The notes beneath the pieces are model-generated. The model had not been told where the DNA came from. It was given only the letters and a program-made list of their open reading frames with translations, and did not search any database. This document shows, one piece after another, positions 11,101 to 21,381 of a stretch of DNA of 64,000 nucleotides. The stretch is from Puccinia triticina (taxonomy: Eukaryota; Basidiomycota; Pucciniomycetes; Pucciniales; Pucciniaceae), in contig NC_070565.1 of assembly GCF_026914185.1 (NCBI RefSeq), positions 2,666,001 through 2,730,000 on the forward strand. The letters run 5' to 3'. Made by a program: the position numbers and the translations under genes. Position 1 is the first letter of the stretch. Every line of letters starts with the position of its first letter.

Positions 11101-12593
11101 GCATCCCTGATTCCCTCTATGGGAAGGCATTCTTCGGACGCAACGCGCAGTTGAATATTAGCTGGTCGCAGGGATGTGAAATAATTAGATTGCGACGTTA
11201 CATGATTCGTCGCTCCAGTATCACAAAGAATGTCCCCCTCATTTTCCGGATTAGCCGATACCGACGCCAAAGTGCCATCGGAAACAACTAAACGATTTGA
11301 GAGAACCAAAGATTTCTTAGGTTGCCAACCCGGGGTTTGCTTGCGAGGATCTTCAAGTGGTGGCAACCCCTTCTTCACCCTGGGGCAGTCTTGCGCCCAG
11401 TGACCCCACTCCCAACAGACGTTGCAGGGAAACTCGGCCGTAAGATACTTCTTGCCCCAAGAGTCGAGCTCGTGGTCTTTCTGGGCCGAGGAGGACTGAC
11501 TACCCGGGCGACCTCGGAAACCCCTCGACGCATAACCCCCACGTCCTCTCCCGCCCCTCGCTGATCCAGAGCCTCGTTGAGACGCCATGCCCATGAGCGA
11601 GGAAGACGCGCTTGCTTGATGAAGTCTTGAGGCCATGTTGAGAACCTCCGAAGATTCGATTTTGAGCTTGGGGTCAATCGCCAAACGGGAGTCGATCGCA
11701 TCGGTCAGCGACTGACTGTAGCGCTTAAGGCTGGCGTGAAAGGAAAGGGATAACAACTTATCTGTTGTTAACCCCCCCAGTCGCTTCTCTAAGTCGAGCC
11801 AGCTCCTCTTTAAAGATTCATAGCTGGCAGCAGGCGAGTCTGAAGCATCCGGGGCTAGCGCAATGTCAGACCATCGACTGATGAGAAGCGACCAGGAGGG
11901 ACTTGCAAATCGCCGTTCCAAAGAAATCCAAGCCCCGTGCGCATTCATCCCGTTGAGTGATGAGCGCAGCGCCGAGTCGATTGAATTTTTGATGACCGCA
12001 AGAACACCGCAAGAAACGTCCGGGTTTTCTTCATAACGGTCGACCTTGAAATAATCAGGCTTCTTGGTGACAGTGTCCACGGTGTCCTTGACAGAAGCCG
12101 CCCAGTGAGGATAATTTGATCCGTTGATTGAAAGTTGAGGATCGATTTCCTTCCCCAATTTTTGCCATTCGAGCTGATTCCGAACTGTGGCCGATTGGGA
12201 GACAGTCAAGTTCTTGATGAGGAGAAGCTTGAGCATGTCGCTGTCGAAGTTGGAGAGACCATTTCGAAGGACTTCTTGGTTAAGCATGGCGGTGAAATCG
12301 GGCTCCGGAATAAGGTCTGGTTTAGGCGACTCGACGCCGTGGTCTGACTCATGGACTGTCGGTTCTTCAAAAGGGTTGGGATGATCGCGAGACTTGCCTT
12401 TAGAAGGACCAGCGGAGGGCTGAGCTGCCGGAGATTGTTGAGGGTAAAGGCCGGGTAGGAAGGGGTTTCTTGATTCTTCATGATCAGACATGGTTGGCGA
12501 GGTCGATGAGGAAAGTTTGATTTTTGGAGGAGTAACTCGAGCCGTAAAATCCGGTTTCAAAGTGGGTTGATGTTTGGACCGGGTATTAACCAT
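8163..12593 (-). CDS. Copia Gag-Pol polyprotein, 1476 aa
   Basis: Single intact frame. Order by residue: Gag-type N-terminus (about 130-340); a zinc knuckle CNVCWEWGHWAQDC (about 393-406); aspartic protease DTGATNH (about 458); integrase HHCC region HARLGH..CNSC (about 591-630) and catalytic core VDLVGPF (657), SDCGGEF (719), VERTNRT (755); reverse transcriptase from RWVFALKRD (973) through YGTKQAS (1080) to the catalytic VHVDDG (1123); RNase H CSDNKAA (1356) and LADIFTKAL (1407). This integrase-before-RT order defines Ty1/copia. Gag and Pol are in one frame with no shift or stop codon between them. The length is normal for the group. The protein would act in virus-like particles and in the nucleus to copy and insert the element. 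Start: first ATG, 208 bp inside from the primer site. Confidence 0.97.
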   Translation of the reverse strand: MVNTRSKHQPTLKPDFTARVTPPKIKLSSSTSPTMSDHEESRNPFLPGLYPQQSPAAQPSAGPSKGKSRDHPNPFEEPTVHESDHGVESPKPDLIPEPDFTAMLNQEVLRNGLSNFDSDMLKLLLIKNLTVSQSATVRNQLEWQKLGKEIDPQLSINGSNYPHWAASVKDTVDTVTKKPDYFKVDRYEENPDVSCGVLAVIKNSIDSALRSSLNGMNAHGAWISLERRFASPSWSLLISRWSDIALAPDASDSPAASYESLKRSWLDLEKRLGGLTTDKLLSLSFHASLKRYSQSLTDAIDSRLAIDPKLKIESSEVLNMASRLHQASASSSLMGMASQRGSGSARGGRGRGGYASRGFRGRPGSQSSSAQKDHELDSWGKKYLTAEFPCNVCWEWGHWAQDCPRVKKGLPPLEDPRKQTPGWQPKKSLVLSNRLVVSDGTLASVSANPENEGDILCDTGATNHVTSQSNYFTSLRPANIQLRVASEECLPIEGIRDARIPTAHGILLLSNVLLCRQIRGTVLSVGFFDKWDGLVGFVDGFFTFNQGRRQFQSYMDNYRWYISIMASKPPVSHPNSPTSNHMLSSLSSKMWHARLGHLAMRTLNKSITNNAVLGLPDKPISQPSGKCNSCSLAKSTHKPVSSPSRQVADKPGAVVSVDLVGPFPAALDGSTYGLVVHDIFSRMTSVFGLKSKDLAAKEVISWIENFKKHCSHDVLCIRSDCGGEFISNKFNDYLKKHDIRHEMSVPYEHHQNGGVERTNRTLLDMARTFLIHAKLPNSLWFLAFKQAAFVYNRIVHDDAVKTPYEVCIGKTPSLDMVRVFGCRAYLHNIKYPKQFVPRSSPFIHVGISDTSHGWILWNPVSKKLETGASVIFHEDELPSQMTNSGTLNAVLNSIQALHLGDFKQIKEFEIQDALLASVVSLSPFLSDAPTTYHQALNSDLSVEWMKACDAEIHMMISLNVWEEVPSSDDFEVLNCRWVFALKRDQEGEITKFKARIVAQGFRQVHGVNVGETFAPTPTFPSLRLLLAMASRFKWPVASFDVKSAFLHSDIDYDVYIRPPPGVKVSPGCVLKLKKALYGTKQASRCWWMHLKTKLAAIGFRPNLEDQSTYIYKSDDGMAFLWVHVDDGLFTASSQALMDRLKKALDSALDLKWDERLSSIVGIRVKEVEGGFTLDQPMLVEKILNFNPSSIKTRSPLPSSDLVSNPAMEMNRAYLSRIGCILYLAQGSRPDLSFAVNYLARFSMAPDKSHWEALEHLISYIRFTACLALPIKSSGDEVNCITTFVDANWGGEGWRSVHGFISKVWGSPISWGSKRQSCVARSTCQAEYMALSFASKDACFLRSLLSGFLPVSPPRICSDNKAAVYIAKDCGTRKEHRHIDREFHIINELLYTNQVRLEWISTNDQLADIFTKALGWRKVSEFLSQTGLRSPSHTLASIGGNVCAGCDDHTPPAIVRFPPECSDQKTNSQDDDWFHRS

Positions 12594-12800
12594 AAAATGT
12601 AGTTAAGATATTGATAGGCAGTGTGTCGAAAAATCTTAACTGTATCGAGGATATCAGAGTTGGAAAAAAGGTTTGAAAAATCCACGATATGAGGGGTAAA
12701 AAGGATGTCAGGTGCGAGCTGAAAAATCCGGAGTCCTAATCGTTTTTCTTTTAGAAGAAGTAATCTAAATCACAAGCAATAAAGCAAAAAAAACCCCGCT

Positions 12801-12823
12801 GGTGACAGCGCGGGCTCATAACC
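12801..12823 (-). promoter_or_regulatory. Primer-binding site, initiator tRNA-Met internal type
   Basis: Directly inside the 5' LTR the element reads GGTTATGAGCCCG. Its complement CGGGCTCATAACC matches the anticodon stem-loop of fungal initiator tRNA-Met (loop CUCAUAA), not its 3' end. Drosophila copia and some fungal copia elements prime from a tRNA-iMet half cut in the anticodon loop; this site implies the same mechanism. The longer match GGTGACAGCG next to it was not verified. Confidence 0.75.
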
Positions 12824-13062
12824 TGTAGAGCGCAGAGGTGATAATAGTGTATGAAATAGGAAAACTCCCCCAAGGGGAAAATAATATTGCCATAGGTGTA
12901 AGGTATTTATAGTATCTACAAGTATGTATTTGGGTTGGTGAGAAACTATGTATGAGAAAATACTAGAACTATGCAGATAATTGTAAGTTAATAGTATGTA
13001 TGTATGGGATAATGTGATGAGAAATATGTAAAATACCATAAAGCCATAGTCCCGCCACAACA
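12824..13062 (-). repeat. Copia 5' LTR (right copy)
   Basis: 239 bp, identical by eye to 7636-7874; this is the 5' LTR because the coding frame and primer site lie to its left on the minus strand. Confidence 0.97.
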
Positions 13063-13067
13063 GGCCC
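13063..13067. repeat. Right copia target-site duplication GGCCC
   Basis: Matches 7631-7635. Counting it once restores the host frame. Confidence 0.95.
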
Positions 13068-13988
13068 TGCTTCGGGTCGAAAGCAGTACGGTTTGTTGAG
13101 CTCGGCATCCGAATTCCATGCGGACCACTCTGAATCAGGTGGGGCACGGATTTTGATCTGTACAGTGACTTTGTTGTTACTCGGTAAGGTAATCATACCG
13201 GCCTATATATTCAAGCCACCGGACCAGAAAAATCCTGTCAGTCAGTCGACCCATCCGAGTTCAATTTCTGCAAAAAGAACCCATCCGCTTACTTTGTGGG
13301 GACATTTCTCAAAATGCAAAGTAACGGCTTCTGTTATGTCAGCCGGGGTGCTAGAGTTAAACCAGATCAGGTTTGAGAATCGGCACAAGCGTTGTAGCCA
13401 ACAGGCTCTGTCTACTCCAGTCCACTCACATATTTTCAATCAGGTAGCTATTGAAAACGATGAGCTGGTGCAAGGAGTGGTCATTAATCAGCTCAGATGT
13501 GCATGGAAGTATTTCAAGTGGAGCTACGTGAAAACACAAGCTCAGAGACTCACACTGCAGCTGTCCGATATGGTCCTTATTTCGTATTCATTCCCCGGAA
13601 GTTTTCCATTCTCTAATTTGATATTGGTGATCGCTCTAAAAAATTGTTTAGGATGTCAGGCTAAGGGGCTTATCGGTGATAATGGTGATCGAAGAGATGC
13701 ACTTGTAACAATGAACCTGGTTTGCAGGGTAAGTGTCACACCATGATTCCACGTTGGCCGACTCGGAGCTCTTCGCCGTTATCAAACCGATCGCGGCAGC
13801 GAGGACATATCTTGAGACAATCATGATAATCTTTCCTATCTATATCAGCTATGTTTTAGCAGAGTCTGGTACGTAGCTGAATATTAAGAGGGTTGGATAG
13901 TATTCGAGGTAATTGATGCCTTGAGTGGGGCAATATACAACTGATGGAATGGGTGCCGGTGAGTTTTGGTTGGCCATCGAGTCTGGCC

Positions 13989-13996
13989 TTTTATAG
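13989..13996 (-). promoter_or_regulatory. TATA box of the split secreted-protein gene
   Basis: Reads TATAAAAG on the minus strand, about 165 bp upstream of the ATG at 13824. Position and sequence fit a TATA-driven fungal promoter. Confidence 0.55.
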
Positions 13997-14311
13997 ACTG
14001 AGAACTGAGGATAAGGGTCACTGGCGATTGCGAAATCATATTTTGGCCAATGCTTTGACTTGTGTATTGTAATTCTTGAGACACGACTTAGAACTTTTAC
14101 TTCTGCTTCTTGAAACAACCTCCTCGGTGTTGATTTCAACCGTTTGGGGCGGGACAAAACCTGATCTATTGTATACAGCTCCGGAGAATGATAATTGTAT
14201 TACAAAAGCTGTACACAAGGGGCGAATTATGTCACATTCACGGAATGCGGGGTATGTACACCCCGGGACAAGTTCGTCGAGAAGGGTGCGTCGATTCTGC
14301 TGTTGGGATGC

Positions 14312-15652
14312 CGAACTTAGCACAAGTCCCTCGCCTGCCGGGGGGCGCGGCGCGAAGCGCCCCGCACGAAGTGCGACCTCCCGTCAGGGAGGGACTTGCG
14401 TGCAATCCACGATTCCTGGCGTGAGAGCCCCGCGTGCAGTTGGTGTTTTTTGCAGGTGGCCAACTTTGTGCCCCCAAATCCGCCACTTCCCAGAGGGCAT
14501 GTTGCCCGCCTCTTGAACCGGTGAAAGACCTGCATCTCCTCTTCAAGTTGGTGGCAGGCATGCCAACATTGCCCTCCTCCCATGAGCTGGAGATTGGCCG
14601 AGCTTAACAAAGCCTCACTGTGAGAGCCCCGAAGGGGCAGCCCCGCAGGGTCTCTGTCTCACAGAGAGGCTTACCTGCAAAAACCTGTATCTGGCCTGAG
14701 AGCCCCAGGAATATCAGCCTGTATCAGGCTTTTTTTCACTCTTTTCATTTTTAAACATCAACCATTGGCCCGTTGAGGTCGCCCTTCTGGTCTTAAGAAG
14801 TGCTTGGGAGTGCGCTTCTTCTGATGCAATTTGGGCCTTGTAGCTGCTGATATAATGCCTGATCCTCCCGTTTGAAATTTCCAATCACGGAGGAAAAGTG
14901 GCCGTGTAGGGAGTGAGATTTACGGTACAGAACTGTACAACTCTAAGTATTAGTCATCTCAAAGGATTCTTGGAAAGTGAGCTCCTTTGAGCCAATCTCC
15001 AGCTCATGGGAGGAGGGCAATGGTGGCATGCCTACCACCAATTTGAAGAGGAGATGCAGGTCTTTCACCAGTTCAAGAGGCGGGCAACATGCCCTCTGGG
15101 AAGTGGGGGATTTGGGGGCACAAAGTTGGCCACCTGCAAAAAAAACCAACTGCACGCGGGGCTCTCACGCCAGGAATCGTGGATTGCAAGTCCCTCCCTG
15201 ACGGGAGGTCGCACTTCGTGCGAGGCGCTTTGCGCCCCTGCCCCCCGGCAGGCGAGGTACTTGTGCTAAGTTCGGAGATTGGCTCAAAGGAGCTCACTTT
15301 CCAAGAATCCTTTGAGATGACTAATAGAGTTGTACAGTTCTGTACAGTAAATCTCACTCCCTACACAGCCACTTTTCCTCCGTGATTGGAAACTTCAAAC
15401 GGGAGGATCAGGCATTATATCAGCAGCTACAAGGCCCAAATTGCATCAGAAGAAGCGCACTCCTGAGCACTTCTTAAGTACACAAGGGCAACATCAACAG
15501 GCATGGTTGATGTTTAAAAAATGAAAAGAGTGAAAAAAAGCCTGATACAGGCTGATACTCCTGGGGCTCTCAGGCCAGATACAGATTTTTGCAGGTAAGC
15601 CTCTCTGTGAGACAGAGACCCTGCGGGGATCTCACAGTGAGGCTTTGTTAAG
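14312..15652. repeat. Interlocked inverted repeats (A-B-A'-B')
   Basis: Four blocks: A about 14312-14600, B about 14601-14995, A' about 14996-15283 and B' about 15284-15652. A' is the inverse of A (shared CCTCCCGTCAGGGAGGGACT and GGTGGCCAACTTTGTGCC) and B' is the inverse of B (shared GGGTCTCTGTCTCACAGAG). B and B' start or end with AGCTTAACAAAGCCTCACTG; a related motif recurs at 15640, 55545 and 58383 and looks like a transposon end. Open frames across both arms are repeat shadows. This is probably one foldback element inserted in, or recombined with, another. Confidence 0.75.
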
Positions 15653-15971
15653 CTTGCATCATCTCAACAATTTTTGGCTAGAACAACATTGGGTCTCTTG
15701 TGACCACCAAATTAGATTGATTTTTGATATTCTTGCAGGCAGAGTGAAACCAAGCTTGATCATCCAAGAAGTAGCTGTACTTTGAAATATTGATTTAGTT
15801 ATTCCAAATTGGGGAAGGATATTGGTACAAAAGAAAGCTCAATGGGGTGACCTCTCCAACTTTTTGAGAAGTAGAACAGCCGAGAAGCATTTTTTTGAAT
15901 ATTGGGGTTGTCCAGAAACAACATATGATTATTTTTGTTTCTGTTTTGAGTGACTAAGATGTCTTTGCAGT
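15653..15971. other. Intergenic, nothing recognised
   Basis: AT-rich, no gene, repeat border or splice structure that I can support. Confidence 0.4.
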
Positions 15972-16622
15972 TCAAGGTGTAATCTGCTGGCTTTGAAATA
16001 GTTCTAGCAAGATAAATTCCACTCCTAGATTCAGGAGGGCCATCCCAACAAGAAGAGGAAAGACAATGAATTGCAGACTGAGCAGTAGAAAGAGAGGCAG
16101 TAAGACTAGGAACTGAACGCCATCAACAATATACTTGTGACAAAGGTTGTTGAACTGGGTGATATTTTCAATGATGAAACTTGGGAATTCAATATTCTTA
16201 TCTTTCTTACATCTTTCACGGAACCTTGAAATGGCAACCTTAATGGCAGAATCGAGCTCCTTCCATCGCGCGTGCACCATCTTGGTTTTGGAAGGATCTC
16301 TTTCTCTAGGCGCAGAAATATATGCATTCTGGTGGCTTGCAAGACAAATTAGGGCAACCAAATATTCAATTTCTTCAGGGTTGGAGACCACAGGAGATTC
16401 CAGCTGGCGTTGAGGGTCAACAGCATCATTGAGCATAGGGTTGTTGGTTTTGGGTTCTTTTTGGATGAGCCAGTCAGCCATGATTTTCTTCTTGGCTCCA
16501 ACTGCCTTCTCACGCCTGGCTTCCCGGTCGTGTTTAGTTGCCTTTGGAAGCGGCCAAGAAATCAATTTGTTGGAAGCAGAGTCTGGGTTGGCAATTGGTC
16601 TTTGATAGCCTGTTTTTCCCAA
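15972..16622 (-). pseudogene. Hypothetical protein fragment
   Basis: Open minus-strand frame of 216 codons without an ATG at its start; the first ATG is about 48 codons in. The segments EEIEYLVALICLASHQNAYI and KMVHARWKELDSAIKVAI look like real coding sequence (Arg/Lys-rich, helical). The end runs into a hydrophobic stretch (LLPLFLLLSLQFIVFPLLV) that may be read-through of non-coding sequence. I do not recognise the family. The lack of a start and the repeat-rich surroundings suggest a gene piece. Confidence 0.35.
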
Positions 16623-19600
16623 TTTCAGAACACGTTTTCACCACGGATGTTTGCTCAGCACTTGCGTGCAAGTGCCTTCACCCCTCTCTTTAGGAACCCT
16701 TCAAGATCTCTTGCAGGACTTGGTCCCCAAGTGATGTGTAATTTTGTGCTGAATTTTTGCTGAAGTTATGCTGAATGTTTAATGAAGTCATGTTGGAAAT
16801 TGGTCTGATATTATATTGATACCAACTGCAACTTGACTGTATAAATTACTTTAACTCTTTAAAAGCATATGTACAACCACACTGCAAGGAATTGTCAACT
16901 TCTTGGCAGAAACAATGGCTTCTCATATTACTACTATATTATATATTTTGATTAATCATGGGGTTATACCATGGGACCTTGCTCAGCGCTTGCATGCAAT
17001 TCCAATCATTCAATAATTTTTTTAACCTTTTAAACTTTCTTCTGGAACCCTATCAGCAAGTTACACTCAATTTCCACTCAATTAAATTGTGGTCAATTCA
17101 TGCTGAATTAATGATAAATCAATGCTGAATTGCGCTCAAGGCAAGGTTGAGATGGGTTAAAGCTGGCTTGAGATTGAATTCTAAGGCTCTTGTGAGGATA
17201 GAAAAAACTTTTCCATGAGGAGATCTTGTCAACTTGAATTCCCAAATGTCCAGGAGATATTCCTCAAATTCTTGTGAAAGAGTGAGATTCACCCTTCTGA
17301 GGTTTAGAAGATGCTCAAGATAAATCCTTGAAGCTTACAGAGAGTCATTTCATAAGAAATAAACCTGTAGATAAACTTGATATGTGAGCTTGGAAAAGAG
17401 AAACTCTTTGGCAAAATTCCTGATTTATCTATTGTTTAAAATGAATTTCAATCTGAACAAAAAGATTTGGTAGTAAATTTGAAAATGTTTGGATGTATTA
17501 AATATTTAACAGTGAATTTTTGGTGTGTTTTCTCTAAAATTAAATTCCTCTCTAACAGTTCTTTTAGACTGAATCTTCATTACTCTCTGTGCCAGTTTTC
17601 CAGTACGCATGCATTTCCCAGGTTGGGTCTGCTTGACATGATGAGTGGACAATCGTGGGTATCAATTTCAATCTCAACGTGTTATTCTTACTCAAATTCC
17701 TATGGCTCTCTGCCACTGGGCTAATTTTATATTGAATCATCATATTCTAGATTGGTTCCCTTTGATTGTTTCAGGAACAATGTGGGGAGTAGTGTTTTGA
17801 AATATTTGCTATTAATTGAATGTGCATCATTTTCCATGCCAGTTGTCCCACCTGCAGATGCTATATTGGTTCTGCTTGACATGTAGTGTAAATGGCCCGC
17901 AAGCAATCAGCTCTGCTAGAATTCCAAGAGCCTCAGCTGGAGTTTTCTTTGGCCAAAATCCAAACCTTGATAAATTCAACATGTGAAGGAGCTTACCCAA
18001 AACAAGAGCAAAGATTACAAGGTTTCTCAGGAGCTTGGTAGCAAGAAAAATTGTAAATGATACAAGCAGAAATCTTACCATCAGGTTTCAACTAGCAGAC
18101 ATTCTTTATTCCTCAAAGGAATTCAAGAAGAATAAAAGATCAGCTTGGTTAACAGGGTATCCCCATGATTTTTTCTTGGTTGGAAGTTGGTTGTCTGATT
18201 CTTCAAGGTTAGCTGCTACATGAACAAATTGTAGCAAAAAATCACAGGGCTTAGATACAATTAGGCAACACTTATCAAGGATGAAAATATGGTTAATGAA
18301 AAGGTGACGAAAAACGCATGGAAACAAACAACCTGTGATTCATAGCAAAAGCAACCTCCCAGAAGTGATCTAGTTCACCATTTTTGAGATTTTCAACGGT
18401 TGAATCAACATTTAGCATGATGTGTCTCTGGAAAACTATAAGAAGAAGACTAATATTTACACATCAAGTCATGATGTTCACTTGGATTTAAGGAAAGAAT
18501 TTGTACAAGACTCAAAAATCTGGTTGTGATTGATTTACATGTTGGGTAGAAGAGGGAGTTGACATGCAAGTTGATTTCAAATTCCAATTTTTACTTCAAG
18601 TTTGTTGGGCAGAATGGGTTCTTTGAATGGTGCTGATGTTTAAAGAGATTATCTTTTTTATCTGGCTGGTAGTGGCTGAGCCTGTGTTTAAATTGAAGCA
18701 GGCCGTTTGAAAATTTCATAGTTAAGTTCCATTTGAGAATGATGAATGCATGTATTGCCAATCCCTAATTCAGTCCATTTAAAATTATCAGGGATGTGAG
18801 ATTTCTCTTCTGATTTATTAGCAGAAATGGGCTTTGGGTATGAGGTGGAGTGGCTCTACCATTTGCTGGTTGATTCTTGAAATGGCAACATATAACATTT
18901 ACACCCTTGGAAGTGGGTGGTGCAGCCACCTTGGAATATAGTTGCTGATTCTTTTTGTTTGCCGTAACTGGCTCCCTGAAGCAAATTTTCCAATTTTTCT
19001 TTTTTTGGTGGGGATTTAAGGGCAAGCCATGCACAAGTGAATTGAGGCATGTTGAATCACCCTGAATTCCAACTTCCACTGCACATGGATCTTTCAGAAA
19101 AAAAACATGGATTGATTCAATTCAGAATGAGGATTAACAATTTTCAAGATACTCAAGGCGTGAATCCTGAATCCGTGAGTTGTTGTGTAGTGAATTAGAT
19201 GCCAAGTTTATAAAAAACTGTCTTTTGAGAAGGATCACATTTTTTCACATTTTTTATGGTTTACTGCATCATTTTTTTTTTTGCCTGATTCAAGAAATAA
19301 TTTTAAATAAAGAAAAAAATAACATATCTGACTTACAATTGACATTGCTCCAAAGTTTGAGCCTGAACTGCTGTTGATTAGCCTGGAATTTGGGAATTTC
19401 TGTGTTCCCAAGTTGTGTTACTATTGTTTTCCTCTTCAGACTTCTTTCTATTGTAAAAATAGAATGATTTAATTCCTTTTTGAATTGATTTTTTGGCTTG
19501 TTTTGGTTTTGAAGCTTTTGACTTGAATTGGTGTGTGTCACACCAACGTACGGCCGTACGTTTGTGTGACAAGGGGGATCAACAGGGGGCATTACGCCTC

Positions 19601-19639
19601 GCGCCTCCTCGGAGCGGCTTACATATTTACGCTCCTTGA
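16623..19639. other. 3-kb AT-rich intergenic stretch
   Basis: No gene recognised. Short frames (for example on the minus strand at 17827-18081 and 18765-19079) lack motifs. A perfect short palindrome around CGTACGGCCGTACG sits at 19547-19560, flanked by GTGTGACA/TGTGTCAC inverted copies, and may be a small element end. Confidence 0.4.
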
Positions 19640-19654
19640 TTGAATATCTCTTCA

Positions 19655-20635
19655 ACCCCACCAGGTGGAGTTATATACCACACTCCGCTCAATGAACGGC
19701 AATCGAGCGGAGTATGCATACCAACCGATGGCCGGCCATCAACTGGGGTGTGTACTCCAATAGTGATGACCAGCCATCGGGTCCTGTGCACGCCACTCGA
19801 TGACAGGCCATCGAGCGGCGTACTGGGGTTTAATGCCGCTCGATGGCCATTGAGTGGAGTACATACCCCACTCAATGACTGAGGTGTAGTGCTCCCCCCT
19901 CGATGACCAGTCTGTACCGGTCATCAAGAGGACATGAGGATCCCCTCGATGACTGGCACAGACCGGTCATTGAGAGGAGATGTTACTCCCCTCGATGGCT
20001 GGTACGGACCGGTCATCGAGAGGAATTATTCCCCTCAATGACCTGTATTTACCGGTCATCGAGAGGTGCAAGTCCCCTAGATGACCGGCACAGGCTAATG
20101 ATCATCAAGGGGAGGTGTTATGTACTCCTCTCGATGACCCGTGTAGACCGGTCATCAAGAGGTGGAAGTCCCCTCGATGACCGGTACAGACTGGTCATCG
20201 AGGGGAGGTGTTACTCCTCTCAATGACCTGGACGGACATCAAGGGGAGAGAGGAGTAACACGTCCGGTTGATGACCGGTCTGTACCGGTGGAATCACTCC
20301 TCTCAATGACCTGTACACACTGGTCATTGAGAGGTGTGAGTCCCCTCGATGACCGGCACGGACCATTCATTGAGAGGAGGTGTGAATCTCCTCGATGCCG
20401 GTCTGTACCGGTCATCGGGGGGAATCACTCCTCTCGATGACCTGTACACACTGGTCATCGAGAGGTGTGACTCCCCTCGATGACCAGCACGGGCCAATCA
20501 TTGAGAGGAGGTGTGAATCTCCTCCATCCCGGTCTGTACTGGTCATCGGGGGGAATCACTCTTCTCAATGACCTGTACACACAGGTCATCAAGAGGTGTG
20601 AGCCCCCTCGATGACCGGCATGGACCAGTCATCAA
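19655..20635. repeat. Hairpin array, about 20 units
   Basis: Tandem units of about 45 bp. Most are a 36-bp hairpin, CCTCTCGATGACCGG then a 6-nt loop (TGTACC, TACAGA and similar) then CCGGTCATCGAGAGG, separated by 7-10 nt. Units vary, but arms often change together (CAATGAC with GTCATTG). The first part (19655-19880) uses a related shorter palindrome with GAGCGG. The same unit occurs at 2555-2910, 52640-53005, 54865-54895 and 55560-55730. Frames across it on both strands are by-products of the repeat. Confidence 0.85.
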
Positions 20636-20689
20636 GAGGAGATTCCACTCCAATCATGATTTTTTTTCTTTTGCCCCCGTGGTGTACCG

Positions 20690-21085
20690 GTGATCAAGAG
20701 GTGTCAGCAGGCATCCAGTGGGGTGGGCCAGACAGGGTGTGTACATAGTATACCCTGCTTGACTGGGGTTCAACTTGAACCCCATATGCACTCCAGCTCT
20801 GGCTGGAGAGCTCTGCACTCCCCTTTCAGGGAGGAGAAATATCATGAATGGAGTGTTGGGGATATGCACTATAATTTTATGGAGTGGGAATCACCGGCAC
20901 TCATTACATTTACTGGCCACTGCAGTTCTTGGTTGTGCACTCCAAAGACTCTTGAGTCCCCGGTTCTGCACTCCAGCCAACTTGGAGTATTCTACTCTGT
21001 ACTCCAACAATCATTGGAGTGCGCACTCCATCCACTCACTTGTGGAGTGCTTTTGGGATTTTTTTGGAGTGTACTTGGGCTGACC
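20690..21085. repeat. GGAGTG/CACTCC palindrome cluster
   Basis: Scattered short inverted pairs of GGAGTG and CACTCC (for example GGAGTGCGCACTCC near 21018) follow the hairpin array. The right edge TTGGGCTGACCC resembles the end of the 52447-53147 element (GCCTGACCC), so this and the array may be one larger element whose left end I could not find. Confidence 0.5.
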
Positions 21086-21381
21086 CAAAAAAATACAAAA
21101 ACATGCATCAGAGTAATGTACAGGGTATGGGTATACACAGAGGTAGAAAAATCAGGTCAAAACATTCATATATTTGGTCAACATTGTGGATCAAGTCCAC
21201 CTGCTCACAGTTGGGCTTAGTTTCAGCATAGGTATGGTGTATGTTCTACATGTACCTTCCACAATACATCTCATACAATTCCAGTTAGGATCCGGTTAGA
21301 TTGCGCCTGACATCTTAACCATTCTTTGAACAAAGATCAGACCAACATCAAACCAACATCAAACCAACTTCGAACCAGTAA

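Larger units (their letters stand above)
7636..13062 (-). mobile_element. Complete Ty1/copia LTR retrotransposon
   Basis: A 5427-bp element read on the minus strand. It has identical 239-bp LTRs beginning TGTTGTGG and ending CTCTACA, a GGCCC target duplication on both sides, a tRNA primer site beside the 5' LTR (right), a polypurine tract beside the 3' LTR (left) and one uninterrupted Gag-Pol frame. By eye I find no mismatch between the LTRs, which points to a recent insertion. It sits in the last exon of a secreted-protein gene and could still be competent to move. Confidence 0.97.
7579..13824 (-). pseudogene. Five-exon secreted-protein gene split by a copia element
   Basis: On the minus strand a full model closes. 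Exons are 13824-13740, 13633-13554, 13491-13430, 13350-13293 and 13202-13063, continuing in frame at 7630-7579 once the retrotransposon and one GGCCC copy are discounted. Splice phases agree throughout and the stop is TGA at 7579-7581. The ancestral product would be 158 aa with an N-terminal hydrophobic signal (MIVSRYVLAAAIGLITA) and four cysteines, most likely a small secreted protein. The donors GTGACA, GTGAGT, GTGAGT, GTAAGC and the acceptor tract CTAAACAATTTTTTAG look normal. A TATA box lies at 13989-13996. The insertion removes about the last 17 residues and adds LTR-encoded sequence, so this allele is probably altered or silenced. Family unknown. Confidence 0.75.

Noticed and set aside
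14076..14516. 146-codon plus-strand frame as a gene
   Set aside because: Most of it lies in the GC-rich inverted repeat; the mirror copy gives matching frames and no motif or signal is present.
18765..19079. Minus-strand 104-codon frame as a gene
   Set aside because: Low complexity, no motif, no plausible splice partners; too weak to list as a gene.
19655..20635. Regularly spaced palindromic repeats resembling a CRISPR array
   Set aside because: The spacers are only 7-10 nt and themselves repetitive, arms vary, there are no cas genes, and the surroundings are clearly eukaryotic.
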